DNA from: Fulvivirga sp.
Lineage (GTDB): Bacteria; Bacteroidota; Bacteroidia; Cytophagales; Cyclobacteriaceae
Direction: 5' to 3'
NCBI GenBank assembly: GCA_028280565.1
Contig: JANQLQ010000156.1
Span: 1 to 45,578 of the forward strand
DNA: 45,578 nt
Position 1 is the stretch's first letter, and each line of letters starts with the position of its first letter. Position numbers and translations under genes: made by a program. Shown in pieces: positions 16,727 through 27,400 of this stretch. The notes under the pieces were generated by a model. That model was not told the DNA's origin and made no database searches. It saw only the letters and a list, made by a program, of their open reading frames with translations.

Positions 16727-17923
16727 TCACCTCATCCCGCTTCGTTCCATGTAAGTAATATTCTTTTCAATGAGCTGGTTGCGAGATTGTACACTGGCAT
16801 AAGACCTCAATTCATCTTCGGGTGTGTTTTTGCAATAATCGATGAGTCGCTCCAGCGTAGAAGTAGCCACGTGCATCCGTGTATCTGATGAAGCATAATA
16901 AATGAAGACATCTCCCCCGGGCGTTGCTATCCATCCATTTGAGAAGAGTACATTAGAAACATCACCTACTCTTTCGGTGCCTTCCGGAGCCATAAAATGT
17001 CCGCCGGGCCTATGGATGACCCGGGAAGGATCTTCAAGGGAAGTCATAAACATGTACAGGACATAGCGCAAGCCTGCGGCTGTATTTCTTACTCCGTGCG
17101 CCAAGTGAAGCCATCCTCCTGGGGTCTTCAGTGGAGCAGGGCCTTGCCCGTTTTTTACTTCTTTGATCGTATGATACACTTTTGGGTCCAGGATCTTCTC
17201 TTGGGAAATCTTCGCGCGTTCCATAGTATCTACCAGTGCCCACCCAATGCCTCCGCCTGTACCGGAATCTATAAAACCGTCTTGCGGCCGGGTGTACAAG
17301 GCATATTTCCCATCGACAAATTCGGGGTGTAAAACCACGTTACGTTGCTGGCTTCCCCCACTATCTAAATCTTCTAGCCGCTCCCAATGGACCAGGTCTT
17401 TGGTACGGGCTATGCCACAGGCCGCCGTAGCCGCGGACTGATCATGTACAGGCGCTTTCGCATCCCTCCTTTCGGTGCAAAAAAGGCCATAGATCCACCC
17501 GTCTTCATGGCGGATCAGACGCATGTCGTAAACGTTAACATCAGGATCAGCAGTTTCCGACATCGTAATGGGAAAATCCCAAAACCGGAAGTTATCCGTC
17601 CCATTCTCACTTTCGGCTACGGCGAAAAAGGACTTACGGTCAGCTCCTTCTACCCTTGCCACCAGTAAAAATCGTTCATTATGGAATATAGCCCCGGCAT
17701 TGAATACCGCATTTACCGCTAACCGCTCCATCATCAACGGGTTGGATCCAGGGTTGAGATCGTAACGCCAGTAAATGGGGATATGCCCCGCGGTGAGGAC
17801 CGGGTACCGGTATCTTTGGCACCACCCATTTGTCCCGGGCTCCTTTTCATTCGGGCGACGCAATAGGGCTTCATGAGCCTCAAAAAGATTGTTCATGCTT
17901 TCTTTATATATCGTTTCATTCAT
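16727..17923 (-). CDS. GH130 4-O-beta-D-mannosyl-D-glucose phosphorylase
   Basis: This cytoplasmic enzyme is predicted to phosphorolyse mannosyl-beta-1,4-glucose to alpha-mannose-1-phosphate and glucose. The 398-residue length, the N-terminal EAHEALLRR helix and the 5-bladed propeller motifs fit GH130 subfamily 1: [58 protein letters not shown]133 in VYDMR matches the proton-donor aspartate of the family (Asp131 in the Bacteroides fragilis enzyme). No signal peptide is present, as expected. Its first 8 bases overlap the end of the sulfatase gene, and its stop touches the transporter start, so it sits in the middle of the operon. It works with the 2-epimerase at 9263-10468 in the known mannobiose-epimerase/phosphorylase pathway. 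Confidence 0.93.
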   Translation of the reverse strand: MNETIYKESMNNLFEAHEALLRRPNEKEPGTNGWCQRYRYPVLTAGHIPIYWRYDLNPGSNPLMMERLAVNAVFNAGAIFHNERFLLVARVEGADRKSFFAVAESENGTDNFRFWDFPITMSETADPDVNVYDMRLIRHEDGWIYGLFCTERRDAKAPVHDQSAATAACGIARTKDLVHWERLEDLDSGGSQQRNVVLHPEFVDGKYALYTRPQDGFIDSGTGGGIGWALVDTMERAKISQEKILDPKVYHTIKEVKNGQGPAPLKTPGGWLHLAHGVRNTAAGLRYVLYMFMTSLEDPSRVIHRPGGHFMAPEGTERVGDVSNVLFSNGWIATPGGDVFIYYASSDTRMHVATSTLERLIDYCKNTPEDELRSYASVQSRNQLIEKNITYMERSGMR

Positions 17924-19658
17924 TGTTTTGGACCGGTTTTAAACTGATGGACTTCACCTCCAGGTCTTTAGGATTTGTAGCCGTAAGCGCTAGGTCGTGA
18001 ACCCCTTTTGTGATAACTACAGTGCCTAGTGAAATTCCAGGCCACCGGTACTCGTAGACCTCCCCGCGCTTTACACGATCCGGGCTTTCTACCGGTTCTT
18101 TGACCCGGGATTGGGTAATGTCAAGTTCAAGTTCTTCATCTCCAATGTTGATCTTAAGATTCGAACCACTGCTGGCCTGGTAAGAAGCTTGTAAAATCAC
18201 TTCATATTCTCGTGATGATCCTGACATTAACCGCCAGGACGCTCGTCCACCATCTTCCCAATCTACCAGGTAGTCATTCGCCCATCCCTCTTTTCCCTTA
18301 AACTGGGTCCTTGTTCGGCTAAAAATCTCCGATGCAGGGAATTCAATCGAGGTAGAGGTATTTCCTATTTCAACCGACTCGGGAGTGATTCCTTTTTTTG
18401 TGGCTTCCAAAAACCAGTCTAAATACTTCCTCGCTAACGTCGTTACCCTTTGGGGCATAGCATCGGAAAGGTCCGTTTGCTGGTAGGGATCATCGTGTAG
18501 GTCGTAAAGGGCGGTATCACCGGGTTTAAGGGTGAGCAGGTAACGTTCATTCCGTACCGCGCCCGGCAAGGTATCGAAGGTTCTTCGTACTTGGTGGGTA
18601 AAAAAATACCGCGAGGTGTCTATCTCTTCTCGCTCGATGGCGCTCACCAAGCTTTTGCCATGGATCTCCAAGGAATCGGGAATGGGGATCCCGATCAACT
18701 CTGCCAAGGTGGGGAACAGGTCGATATGAGCCGCCATCGAGGTTACCTTTGTTCCCTTATTCCAGCCCCGCGCGGGATATCGCATTAAAAAAGGAACCCT
18801 TACTCCCCCTTCATCCACATGGGCTTTGATCCCTTTAAAACCTCCATTGTAACGGTGCCCGTTAGGCCCATTATCACTTAGAAAAATTACGAGGGTCTCC
18901 TGTTCCTTATCTAAACGAAGCAGTGCTTTTAACAGCCGTCCTACGTTATGATCTATATTAGTGACCATGCCGTAGATGGCGGCATTCTTGTCATCAAGCC
19001 CTTGGTCTTTGTAAGGAAGAAAGTATTCATTGGATACCTGGAAGGGACTGTGAGGCGTGTTGTAAGCCAAATAGCAAAAGAAGGGGCCTTCTTTTGCCAT
19101 GAAAGCAATAGCCGAATCTGTCAAAACATCCGGCAGGTAGCCTGGGGTAGCTACTAGGTCTTGATTATGGGCTAGCGTGGCGTCAAAATAATTATTCAAA
19201 TGCCCTTCTTTAAACCCCAGGAATTCATCAAAACCTTGCCCGTTGGGATCATGGGGATACTGCTTTCCATTATGCCACTTACCGAATAAGCCGGTGCGGT
19301 ACCCGCTAGCTTTTAGAAACTCGGCAAGCGTGACTTCTGATGCACGCATCACCTCCTTACGATGGGTCACCCAGGTCACCCCGGTGGCCAGGTGATAACG
19401 GCCAGTGAGTAAACTCGCGCGGGTGGGAGCGCAGACTGGGGATACGTAAAACCTGGTGAATTCAATCGACTCTTGTGCCAACTGGTCTAGGTGGGGGGTG
19501 TTCACAACGTCGTTATCATGAAAACCAACGTCTCCCCAGCCCTGGTCATCGGTAAGGATCAAAAGAATATTAGGAAGCCGATCCTCTTTATGTCCTGTTT
19601 CTGAAGAGCACTGGAGCGTGCAAAAACCAATGACTAGGATAAAGTAAGTCTTATACAT
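17916..19658 (-). CDS. Exported type I (S1) sulfatase lipoprotein
   Basis: A 580-residue sulfatase, predicted to remove sulfate esters from a glycan. The formylglycine site is C76 in [16 protein letters not shown], matching CxPxR plus the LTGR extension. Metal ligands are suggested by [11 protein letters not shown] (D37, D38), and GLFGKWHNG and LSDNG also fit the family. An N-terminal lipobox (CTLQC, C17) predicts a lipid-anchored, exported enzyme. It needs formylglycine maturation by a separate enzyme that is not in this window. After the sulfatase C-terminal subdomain, residues of about 445-580 form a beta-rich, CBM-like tail. The gene lies between the GH26 mannanase (3-base gap) and GH130 (8-base overlap), so it is fully part of the mannan operon. 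The S1 subfamily and the sulfate position are not determined. Confidence 0.9.
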   Translation of the reverse strand: MYKTYFILVIGFCTLQCSSETGHKEDRLPNILLILTDDQGWGDVGFHDNDVVNTPHLDQLAQESIEFTRFYVSPVCAPTRASLLTGRYHLATGVTWVTHRKEVMRASEVTLAEFLKASGYRTGLFGKWHNGKQYPHDPNGQGFDEFLGFKEGHLNNYFDATLAHNQDLVATPGYLPDVLTDSAIAFMAKEGPFFCYLAYNTPHSPFQVSNEYFLPYKDQGLDDKNAAIYGMVTNIDHNVGRLLKALLRLDKEQETLVIFLSDNGPNGHRYNGGFKGIKAHVDEGGVRVPFLMRYPARGWNKGTKVTSMAAHIDLFPTLAELIGIPIPDSLEIHGKSLVSAIEREEIDTSRYFFTHQVRRTFDTLPGAVRNERYLLTLKPGDTALYDLHDDPYQQTDLSDAMPQRVTTLARKYLDWFLEATKKGITPESVEIGNTSTSIEFPASEIFSRTRTQFKGKEGWANDYLVDWEDGGRASWRLMSGSSREYEVILQASYQASSGSNLKINIGDEELELDITQSRVKEPVESPDRVKRGEVYEYRWPGISLGTVVITKGVHDLALTATNPKDLEVKSISLKPVQNNE

Positions 19659-19661
19659 TAT

Positions 19662-20810
19662 CTATTCAATAATCTCAAACCCCGGTTTGTATACGTCCCG
19701 TAGGTTTTTCTCAAACAGCGTGATCGGGTCATCAAAAAAGCTTTGAAAGTCACCAGCGGCCGGGTGATCTTTTGGTGGCGTGTAGAAATGGCCCTTGTGC
19801 CGGTTTCGCCAAACTAAAACCCAGGCAATCTCTAAGTCTTTGTTGTCTTTAAAAGGCTTGAGTATTCTTTGGGTGAACCAATCCGTTTCGTGGAGGCCAG
19901 AATGACCGGTTTCTGTTAATGCCGCAACTTTGTTCTTCTCACGCGCTATTTGGTGGATCAATGACAAGCTTTGCGACAAGTGCTTCGCTTGTTGCTCTCG
20001 TGTATTCTTATTGTGGCCATGCCCCAAATCCCAGTAGTTGTCCAACCCGATAATATCCACGTATTCATCACCGGGATAGCCGTAGAAGTAAGACACTTCA
20101 CCTTGGGAAAGATCGAGCCGGCTCCGGTCAGGGGAGAAGGCATATAATAAATGATGGATCCCACGTTGATTTTTTAGGTAGTCAGCGGTAAACCGCCAAA
20201 GGGCTTTATAATCTTGCTCTTCACAATTCCCTTTCCCCCACCAGAACCAATTGCCATTATGTTCATGAAATGGCCTGAAGATGATGGGTATCTTGGTGAA
20301 ACCTACTTTACAAGATTTTAAGAAATCGGCCAGGGCGTCGAGTTGTTTGAGGTAAGCTTCATGGGCTTCCCCTCCCGGCAGCGCCTCTTTTACCGAAGGC
20401 GTTTTGTCCCAAGAGCTGCCACCTGTTTTGGGATTATCCAGGTGCCACGAGATCGTGTTGATCCCCCCGCGTTTATAGGCAGCTTTGATCCACTTTCTCA
20501 TCGATGTAAAGTCAACGGTATCGAGGTTGAAGGGTGACAGCCCAATATCCCCGAGGTCCCAACCGTGTACGGAAGGGTAAGATCCTGTGACCTCTTTCAC
20601 ATCGGATCGTCCTTTTTCATCCCACCAGCCTAGCCCATAGGCCTGGTCATCCTGGTGGCCAAACATGACCCCTTGCCGGGCAATCTCCACCAGGTTTGTA
20701 TACAGCAAGCAGGTCTTCTTAGTAGCTGCCTTATCGACTGGGGACACCTGTGCCCATACCGGTAATTGAAAAATGATTAGGAAAAAAATAAGGAATCGTT
20801 GGTTTTTCAT
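19662..20810 (-). CDS. GH26 endo-beta-1,4-mannanase
   Basis: This 382-residue secreted GH26 enzyme has a signal peptide (1-20, ending PVWA). The catalytic acid/base is E183 in FRPFHEHNGNWFWWG and the nucleophile is E300 in AALTETGHSG. Other family marks are GHQDD (51-55), VHGWDLGD (81-88) and SWHLDNP (121-127). GH26 mannanases in such loci often release mannobiose, the substrate of the epimerase pathway; that outcome is inferred. No lipobox is seen, so it is probably periplasmic. ATG 20810 is preferred because it begins the signal peptide cleanly; ATGs at 20819 and 20828 are in frame. The gene follows a terminator at 20873-20902 and precedes the sulfatase by 3 bases. Confidence 0.93.
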   Translation of the reverse strand: MKNQRFLIFFLIIFQLPVWAQVSPVDKAATKKTCLLYTNLVEIARQGVMFGHQDDQAYGLGWWDEKGRSDVKEVTGSYPSVHGWDLGDIGLSPFNLDTVDFTSMRKWIKAAYKRGGINTISWHLDNPKTGGSSWDKTPSVKEALPGGEAHEAYLKQLDALADFLKSCKVGFTKIPIIFRPFHEHNGNWFWWGKGNCEEQDYKALWRFTADYLKNQRGIHHLLYAFSPDRSRLDLSQGEVSYFYGYPGDEYVDIIGLDNYWDLGHGHNKNTREQQAKHLSQSLSLIHQIAREKNKVAALTETGHSGLHETDWFTQRILKPFKDNKDLEIAWVLVWRNRHKGHFYTPPKDHPAAGDFQSFFDDPITLFEKNLRDVYKPGFEIIE

Positions 20811-20872
20811 GGTTTGCATATCAATCATACACAGGTTAACACAAGGATATTTTAGCGTGGTAAAGGGTTTAG

Positions 20873-20902
20873 AAAAAGCCGACTTACGTTTAAGCCGGCT
20901 TT
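20873..20902 (-). terminator. Internal intrinsic terminator between glycan-binding gene and GH26
   Basis: On minus-strand RNA the two arms (20891-20902 and 20875-20886) form a 12-base-pair stem with one G-U pair and an AACG tetraloop, ending in five U residues. On the plus strand the same position would be an A-C mismatch with no T-run, so it works for minus-strand transcripts. It lies about 27 bases after the TIG-protein stop and 64 bases before GH26. It would set a high level of susC-susD-TIG transcript and let only part of the RNA polymerase read into the enzyme genes. Confidence 0.75.
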
Positions 20903-20928
20903 GGTCATAACCATTATGAAGAAGAATT

Positions 20929-22809
20929 TTAAAGATTAGGTTTTTTCACGGCTACAGTTTCCGGGTATACCACGGGGTAGTTTATTCCATGATTTCCTTT
21001 TCTCGTGCGTACACTACCTGCCGTCAGTATTACGTAATCGGTAAGGATGGATTGTGTGGCTCCTGTATCTCCCATTTTTTCCGCGTTAAAAGCAAGGTCA
21101 AGCCCGGTAACTGCGTCTAAATTAGGGACCGGGTAAGGGGCAGAGCCCCAATTACTCCAGGAGGCGGTCACTAAGTTTATCGTGATCACTTGCCAGCCGT
21201 CATACGCCGGGGTAAGGAACGCAGTACCCCAACCAAACCCATTGGCATCCAAAAGCTGCATTTCAAACCGGGTATCCCTGTTGCCATTGTGCAGGTAGAA
21301 ACTCAAGTAAGGGGTCAGTTGATCTTTGATACCAACATTTAGTTCCCTAATACTGTAATTGCCAAACCAGGTCCACCCGGCTTCCAAAACCTCTGCATCT
21401 ACCCTCAAAAACCTATCTCCTTGAGGCGCATTCCCAGGATCTGTGACCACGGAAGACTCACTTCGTACTTTCTGTTCATTCACGGCCTGGAACGGGTTTG
21501 CTCCATCCTCGAGGTCAAAGAAAACAAAGGCAGGTGACTGAACACCGGATACAAAATCATTCGCATTGCTTACGGGGCCGTCTGTAATTTGCAGGTTATC
21601 GATATTAGCTTCATAATCATTACCAAGAGGGAAGCCGCTTGTACCCGTACCTAGTTTGATATACCTTATCTTACCATAGTCTAGTTCGGTTTTGCCACCA
21701 TCGTCATTGTCCCAGCCTCCAACGCCCCAGTTGCCAAAGCCGGAATCTTCTGCCAACGAGATGGACACCCATCGCCATGTACCGGCAGTATTGATAACGA
21801 TAGGGCCATCTTCGCCATCGTACCACTTACCCCATTTGCGAGATTCATAGAGTTCTACAGCAAAACGAGCTTCCCCGGCTCCTGTGTTTACTAAAAAGGA
21901 AAGGTGCGGATCACGGAAATCCGCTAAATTAATTGTGTCAGTGGCTTGGTCTCCCTCGGGCTCTACATCACCGTAAAATATTTCCGAAGACCAATTTTGG
22001 GTGTTCACTGCGGGGATAAGTACCGAAGCAAACCTATTGCCTCCATTAGGATGCAGGTCTACCTGGCCCAGGTTAAAACCCGCCTGCTCATTTTGAACGG
22101 GACCTCCCTCCCATTCCTGCCAAGGCAACGTACCGGTTTCAAAATCGTTCAATAAGCGCGGGTCTGATCCGGGGGGCAGCTCCTCTGCAGGCTCTAACAA
22201 AGTAAGCAAGGCAGATTGGTTTTCTATATCGCCAAAGCCCGACAAGGAAACTTCGACTTCGGTACCAATGGTACCTGCCAAGAAGTTAACATCCCTAGTA
22301 TCAATAACTAAGGCAGTGGTACCGACTACAGAGACCGATGCAGTATCGCCGTTCACAATGGCAGTGGTGATCATATCGAGGTTTTCTCCAATAAGGGTGA
22401 TCCTGCCAAAAGCATTGAAATCCGCCGGCCACCCGGATACCACCGCTCTCGGGTAAATGGGCACAAAATTACCAGGTGTAGTAGCGCCCCTTTCGTATAC
22501 ATTCATAACAGCGACAGGTCCTGCCCTAAGCACTCTTGGCAAAGTAGCGGTAATGGTAGTGGCACTGGTCACTTCGAAGTTGTCATTGCTAATGCTCACC
22601 CCTCCTACCGATACGGTAGTGATCCTTTCAAAGTTGGTCCCTGTGATGGTAAGGGTTCTTCCTACCGTGTCCGAGGCCGGGGAAAATTCCGTGATCTGCG
22701 GTAATGGGAAATCCAGGTCAAATTCTTCCGCTTCTTCTTCACACGAAGAAATCACGGAAAATAAAAGCACCGGTAAAAAGAACCGTGATACTATGTTGAA
22801 TATTTTCAT
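20929..22809 (-). CDS. TIG-domain surface glycan-binding lipoprotein (SusE/F position)
   Basis: A 626-residue lipoprotein predicted to sit on the cell surface next to SusD and bind mannan. The lipobox is VISSC with C23, followed by EEEAEE; an acidic stretch right after the cysteine is the known surface-export mark of Bacteroidota lipoproteins. Two IPT/TIG immunoglobulin-like domains follow (about 37-115 and 118-205, with GRTLTITGTNF and GRITLIGENL). Two related beta-sandwich regions come next (about 215-400 and 425-605), each opening with FETG/FDLEDG-type sequence and rich in Trp and Phe, likely carbohydrate-binding. It lies 21 bases after susD and is followed by a terminator, the usual end of a susCDE-like block. 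The exact ligand is inferred from the locus. Confidence 0.85.
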   Translation of the reverse strand: MKIFNIVSRFFLPVLLFSVISSCEEEAEEFDLDFPLPQITEFSPASDTVGRTLTITGTNFERITTVSVGGVSISNDNFEVTSATTITATLPRVLRAGPVAVMNVYERGATTPGNFVPIYPRAVVSGWPADFNAFGRITLIGENLDMITTAIVNGDTASVSVVGTTALVIDTRDVNFLAGTIGTEVEVSLSGFGDIENQSALLTLLEPAEELPPGSDPRLLNDFETGTLPWQEWEGGPVQNEQAGFNLGQVDLHPNGGNRFASVLIPAVNTQNWSSEIFYGDVEPEGDQATDTINLADFRDPHLSFLVNTGAGEARFAVELYESRKWGKWYDGEDGPIVINTAGTWRWVSISLAEDSGFGNWGVGGWDNDDGGKTELDYGKIRYIKLGTGTSGFPLGNDYEANIDNLQITDGPVSNANDFVSGVQSPAFVFFDLEDGANPFQAVNEQKVRSESSVVTDPGNAPQGDRFLRVDAEVLEAGWTWFGNYSIRELNVGIKDQLTPYLSFYLHNGNRDTRFEMQLLDANGFGWGTAFLTPAYDGWQVITINLVTASWSNWGSAPYPVPNLDAVTGLDLAFNAEKMGDTGATQSILTDYVILTAGSVRTRKGNHGINYPVVYPETVAVKKPNL

Positions 22810-22830
22810 ATCGATTTGATTTTTTCTTGA

Positions 22831-24450
22831 TTAATACCCGGGGTTTTGCTGAAGTCCCCAACTAGAAACTTCCACCGTAGGTATGGGTAATAGTGGAATG
22901 AGCTGCTCATAACCCGTTAGGGAATGTGAGGTGGCCCTACCACTTACCGTGGTATTGCCAAACTTTGCATCGAGGGCGGCCATATACCTGCCTGTTCTTA
23001 CCAGGTCCCAAAAGCGTAGAGACTCCATAGCGAATTCAAGCCTTCGCTCATGCCAGATCGCATCCAAGAGCTCCTGGTCTCGTAAGTTGGACAGTTCCTG
23101 CAGGGTGCCGCCAAAGACGGGCGCATCATATCCACTGGGGTTCCCGGCATTATACCCTAAAGGAAACGTGCTGTTAGAAGCTCGCGTCCTTACCTGGTTC
23201 ACCAAATTGATGGCGTTTTCTCCATTTCCCCTATGGTATTCCGCTTCTGCCTGCATCAATACGATATCCGCGAAACGGAATTTCCGGATGTTTTGCTCTC
23301 CATCTCCATTGAAAGCGGGCCCGTTATCGGGGTGACCTATGACTTTCCTGCTCAGTATCCCGGAAGGATTGCGGTTTCCAGCCGTTACGTTTATGGATAC
23401 GCCATATGCATTTTCACCCTCGATCATTAAAGTAGCGGGTCTCCTGGGGTCATTGTCCGTATACGCCTCAAACAGGTCCTGTCGAGGCACATTAAACCCC
23501 CAACCCCATGTATCGAAAGGGTTTTGAAACCTGTTTTCTATAGTTCCTGTACCTAGGAAAACATCGCCGGTACTTGCTGCCGCCGCTTGTACTTCGAAGA
23601 TAGATTCCGAATTGTTCTCCCCCTCCATTTGGAAAATGGTAGCAAAGTTACTGGCCAAGCTGTATTGTCCCGAAGTAATAATGGCGCTGGTCTGATCATA
23701 CACATCGTCCCAAGTGAGCCCGTTCCTGTTTAACATACTCAGCTCATACATATAAGCCCTGGCAAGATAGGCTCTCGCCGCTCCCTTGGTGGCCCGCCCA
23801 AGGTCCGCGGCATTGTATCCGCTTCTTTCGGGAAGCAGCTCTATCGCCCTGCTGAACAGGTCGAAGGTAAAGGCGTAAGAATCCTCTATGGAGGTCCTTT
23901 GAAAGTCTCCGGCCGTCACATCATCCGGGTTGAGCGGCTCATCTAAAAGCGGCACTCCGCCAAATACTCGTACCAGCAAAAAATAATAATACCCTTTCAA
24001 AAAGTAGGCTTCTCCCAGCAGCCGGTTCCTGAAGGCTTCCTCTAACGGCGCATCCGGTAAGTTATTGATGGCTATGTTAGCCCGGTAGATCCCCACCCAA
24101 GGGTTATACCAGAGGGTAATAATATTGGCATTAGCCGCTGTGGCTCTCCATTCCTCCAATTCCGTAATACCCGGCAGATCCGAGTCCGTACTTCCTTTCA
24201 CAGCGTCGTCGGTAAGGATATCTCCTACAATGAATTCATAGGAATGCGAAAAATCAACCGGCAGTGTGTTGCCATTTTGTCCCCAAGTCAACGGATCATA
24301 GATAGCGTTAACCGCTCTTATCGCATTGTTAGGGTCATTGAAGAAATTGGCTTCCGTGGAGACCGCCCTAGGCTCAGTGTCGAGAAACTCTTCGCAACCG
24401 GCCGTTACGATCACCAAAAGCAGTAAATATTTCCAACTATGTTTTTTCAT
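22831..24450 (-). CDS. susD: SusD/RagB-family glycan-binding lipoprotein
   Basis: A 539-residue outer-membrane lipoprotein that forms the lid of the SusCD importer. The lipobox is VTAGC with C19, followed by EEFLDTEPR, the classic SusD start. Helical TPR-like segments follow, with NNLPDAPLEE...LLGEAYFLKGYYYFLLVRVFGGVPLLDEP, then the C-terminal motif IWHERRLEFAMESLRFWDLVRTGR and a terminal LLPIPTVEV...NPGY, all typical of the family. It starts 12 bases after the susC stop and precedes the TIG lipoprotein, so the three are co-expressed. Its substrate is expected to be manno-oligosaccharide because of the surrounding enzymes. Confidence 0.96.
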   Translation of the reverse strand: MKKHSWKYLLLLVIVTAGCEEFLDTEPRAVSTEANFFNDPNNAIRAVNAIYDPLTWGQNGNTLPVDFSHSYEFIVGDILTDDAVKGSTDSDLPGITELEEWRATAANANIITLWYNPWVGIYRANIAINNLPDAPLEEAFRNRLLGEAYFLKGYYYFLLVRVFGGVPLLDEPLNPDDVTAGDFQRTSIEDSYAFTFDLFSRAIELLPERSGYNAADLGRATKGAARAYLARAYMYELSMLNRNGLTWDDVYDQTSAIITSGQYSLASNFATIFQMEGENNSESIFEVQAAAASTGDVFLGTGTIENRFQNPFDTWGWGFNVPRQDLFEAYTDNDPRRPATLMIEGENAYGVSINVTAGNRNPSGILSRKVIGHPDNGPAFNGDGEQNIRKFRFADIVLMQAEAEYHRGNGENAINLVNQVRTRASNSTFPLGYNAGNPSGYDAPVFGGTLQELSNLRDQELLDAIWHERRLEFAMESLRFWDLVRTGRYMAALDAKFGNTTVSGRATSHSLTGYEQLIPLLPIPTVEVSSWGLQQNPGY

Positions 24451-24462
24451 GATCTTTCCAGG

Positions 24463-27400
24463 TTAAAAGTTAATATTGACACCGGCTATAAAAGTCCTTG
24501 GCTGTGGGTATTGACCATAATCAACCCCAAAGTGCAACGGGTTATTCTGAAAGCGGCCGACCTCGGGGTCGAAGCCGGAATAATCCGTGATCGTGACCAA
24601 GTTATCCGAAGACACATACACGCGGATCGATTGGGCAAATAGCCTGTCGGTTACAGCCTGCGGAAAGGTGTACCCCAATTGCACATTTTTGAGCCTTACA
24701 TAATCACCATCTTCAATGTACCGGTCGCTGTAGAGAAAGTTTTGATTCAGATCCGCTACGGTCATCCGGGGTTCGTTAGTATCGGTGTTTTCCGGCGTCC
24801 AGCGATCCATGCGAGAAGCAAATTGATTTTCCAAACCACTCGGACTCGCAGAGTAAAATTTGGTCATATTGGCGATCTCGTTCCCAATAGAAGATTGGAT
24901 AAACAGGGCCAGGTCAAAGCCTTTGTAACGCAGTTTCGCATTAAAAGCCAAGGTAAGATCGGGCAAAGGCGAACCTACGATGGTCCTGTCATCCGCAAAA
25001 TCGATCTTCCCATCCCCATCCGTATCAATGTACTTGACATCTCCGGGCTGTGCATTGGGTTGGATCAGTTCACCGTCTGCATTCGTGTAATTGTCTATTT
25101 CTTGCTGGCTATTAAATATGCCATCCGTTTGGAGGGCGTAAAATACTACGGCTTCTTCCCCTTCTTGTGTCCTAGTGGTAGGTCCACCGACACGGGATTC
25201 GAAACCTATTTCCAGCGGCTCACCACCACCTAAAGAGCGTACTTCGTTAAGGATACGCGAGGCATTGACCGACAGGTCCACGTCTAAGTCTCCGAAACTG
25301 TCCTGGAACCCTAGGTCTATTTCAAAACCTTCGTTGCGCATTTCTCCAATATTGGAGGTACCTCCCTCAGCGCCAGCAATACCCGGCACGGGCTGTACGA
25401 AAAGAAAATCTTCGGTGGTCTTTACAAAATAATCAACAGTAGCGTTCACTTTGCTTTCAAACAGTCCAATGTCTGCACCTATGTTGATCTGCCGGAAGGT
25501 TTCCCACCGGATGCTAGGATCTACAATGGTGGTAGGCGCTGCGCCAAGGGCCGTAGCACCGTTTCCAAATACGTAGTTAAAGTTAGGCCCATAGAGGATG
25601 AGATAATCAAAAGACCCGGCAGAGGTTTCATTTCCTACTTCACCCCACCCGGCACGTAGTTTTGCCGTGGAAAGGATGGCCGAGGTGGGGAAAAAGGATT
25701 CATTGTGCACATTCCACCCCGCTGAAAATGACGGGAAAGTTCCCCAACGATTTTCTTCCGCAAACCTTGAAGACCCATCTCTCCTAACCGTGGCTGTGAC
25801 CAAGTACCTGTCATCATAATTGTAATTGACCCGGGCAAAATAGGAAAGTAGTTTGTTGTGGAAAAAATCACTGTCGTCATACTGGACATCTTCTTGCAGG
25901 GGACTTTGAACATTGAACCGTAGTGACTCATCTTCCGGTGCTCCCAATACTACTGTATTAACCCCTTCTTGCCGATCCGAAAACATCTCCATACCCACCA
26001 TGGCGTCAAAGCTGTGCACATCAATACTCCTGGCGTAATTGATAAAATTGGAGTTAACAAAACTCATACGTTGAGCATTGAAACTGTTCAATGTACTGAC
26101 TGGACGTTCTTCATTCGAATTGATGGAAAATGCCGGCGCGAAGTCTTCGTTATGGGTTTCGATGCGATCAAAGGTGAACCTAGAGGTAAATTTGAGTCCT
26201 TCGATCAACTCTGCAGTAATGAACCCTCCTGCTTGTATCCTGTAATTGGACCGGAGTCTTTCCTGCCCTTCATCGACCAACCTCACCGGGTTAGGCACAT
26301 CTGAGAGCCCGCTCCTGCCATAGGTACCTAGGCCCGGGTCAAATACCATGGTAACGGGATCTTTACGAATAGCGGTAGATAAAGGGCTACTGAACTGGCT
26401 TTCTACAAAATTTGTGAAATTTTGATAGGCGTAGGAGACATTTACTCCCCCCGACAACCAGTCATTGAATTTGAGATCATTGTTGAATCGGGTGATGATC
26501 TTTTCTTCAAAGGTTCCTTCCACGATCCCGTCCAGCCGAAAATAATTGGCGGAAAAGTTAAACTTACTCTCTGTTTTTCCACCATTCACCGTCATAGCAT
26601 AATTCTGTACTTTGCCTACTTCCAAGACTTCTTTCTGCCAATCGGTGCCGTTACCAGGATTATCCCGTACAAATTCCAGTTTGGCCAGCGTAGTAGGATC
26701 AGGCTCGGTACCGTCATTAGCGAAAGCTTCCAGCCTCAGGTTGGCATATTGCTCTGCATTCAGCATATCCAAGGTCTGCCATGCTTCCGTGGCCCCATAG
26801 TAAGCGTCAAAATTGAAATTGATCTTCCCTTCTTCCCCCCTCCTGGTAGTGATCAGGATCACACCATTAGCGCCACGTGCACCATATATGGCAGTAGCAG
26901 AGGCATCTTTCAATACCTCTACCGAGGCAATATCAGCCGGTAACAGGTTACTGATGTCTTGGGTAGGAAAACCATCTACGATATAAAGTGGGTCACTGTT
27001 TGCAAGGCTACCCAGGCCACGTATCGTCACGGTAGACCCGGTGCCCGGCGCCCCAGAGTTTTTGATCACCTGCACCCCCGGGGCACGCCCCTGTAAGGTC
27101 AAGTTGACATCGGAAGTAGCAATTCTTTGCATGTCTTCCGATTCGACCTGGGCCACAGCGCCGGTAAGGTCGGACTTTTTAATGGTACCATACCCGATCA
27201 CCACGATTTCTTGCAACGAGGTAATATCCACCTCCATGACCAGGTCGATCACGTTTCTGCCGGCAACGGCAATTTCCTGGTTCGTGAAGCCAATGTAGCT
27301 GTAAACTAAGGTAGCCCCAGGGCTCACAGCTAAGCTGTAGTCACCATTGATGTCAGAAACTGTACCGTTCGTCGTGCCTTTTTCAACGATATTCACCCCT

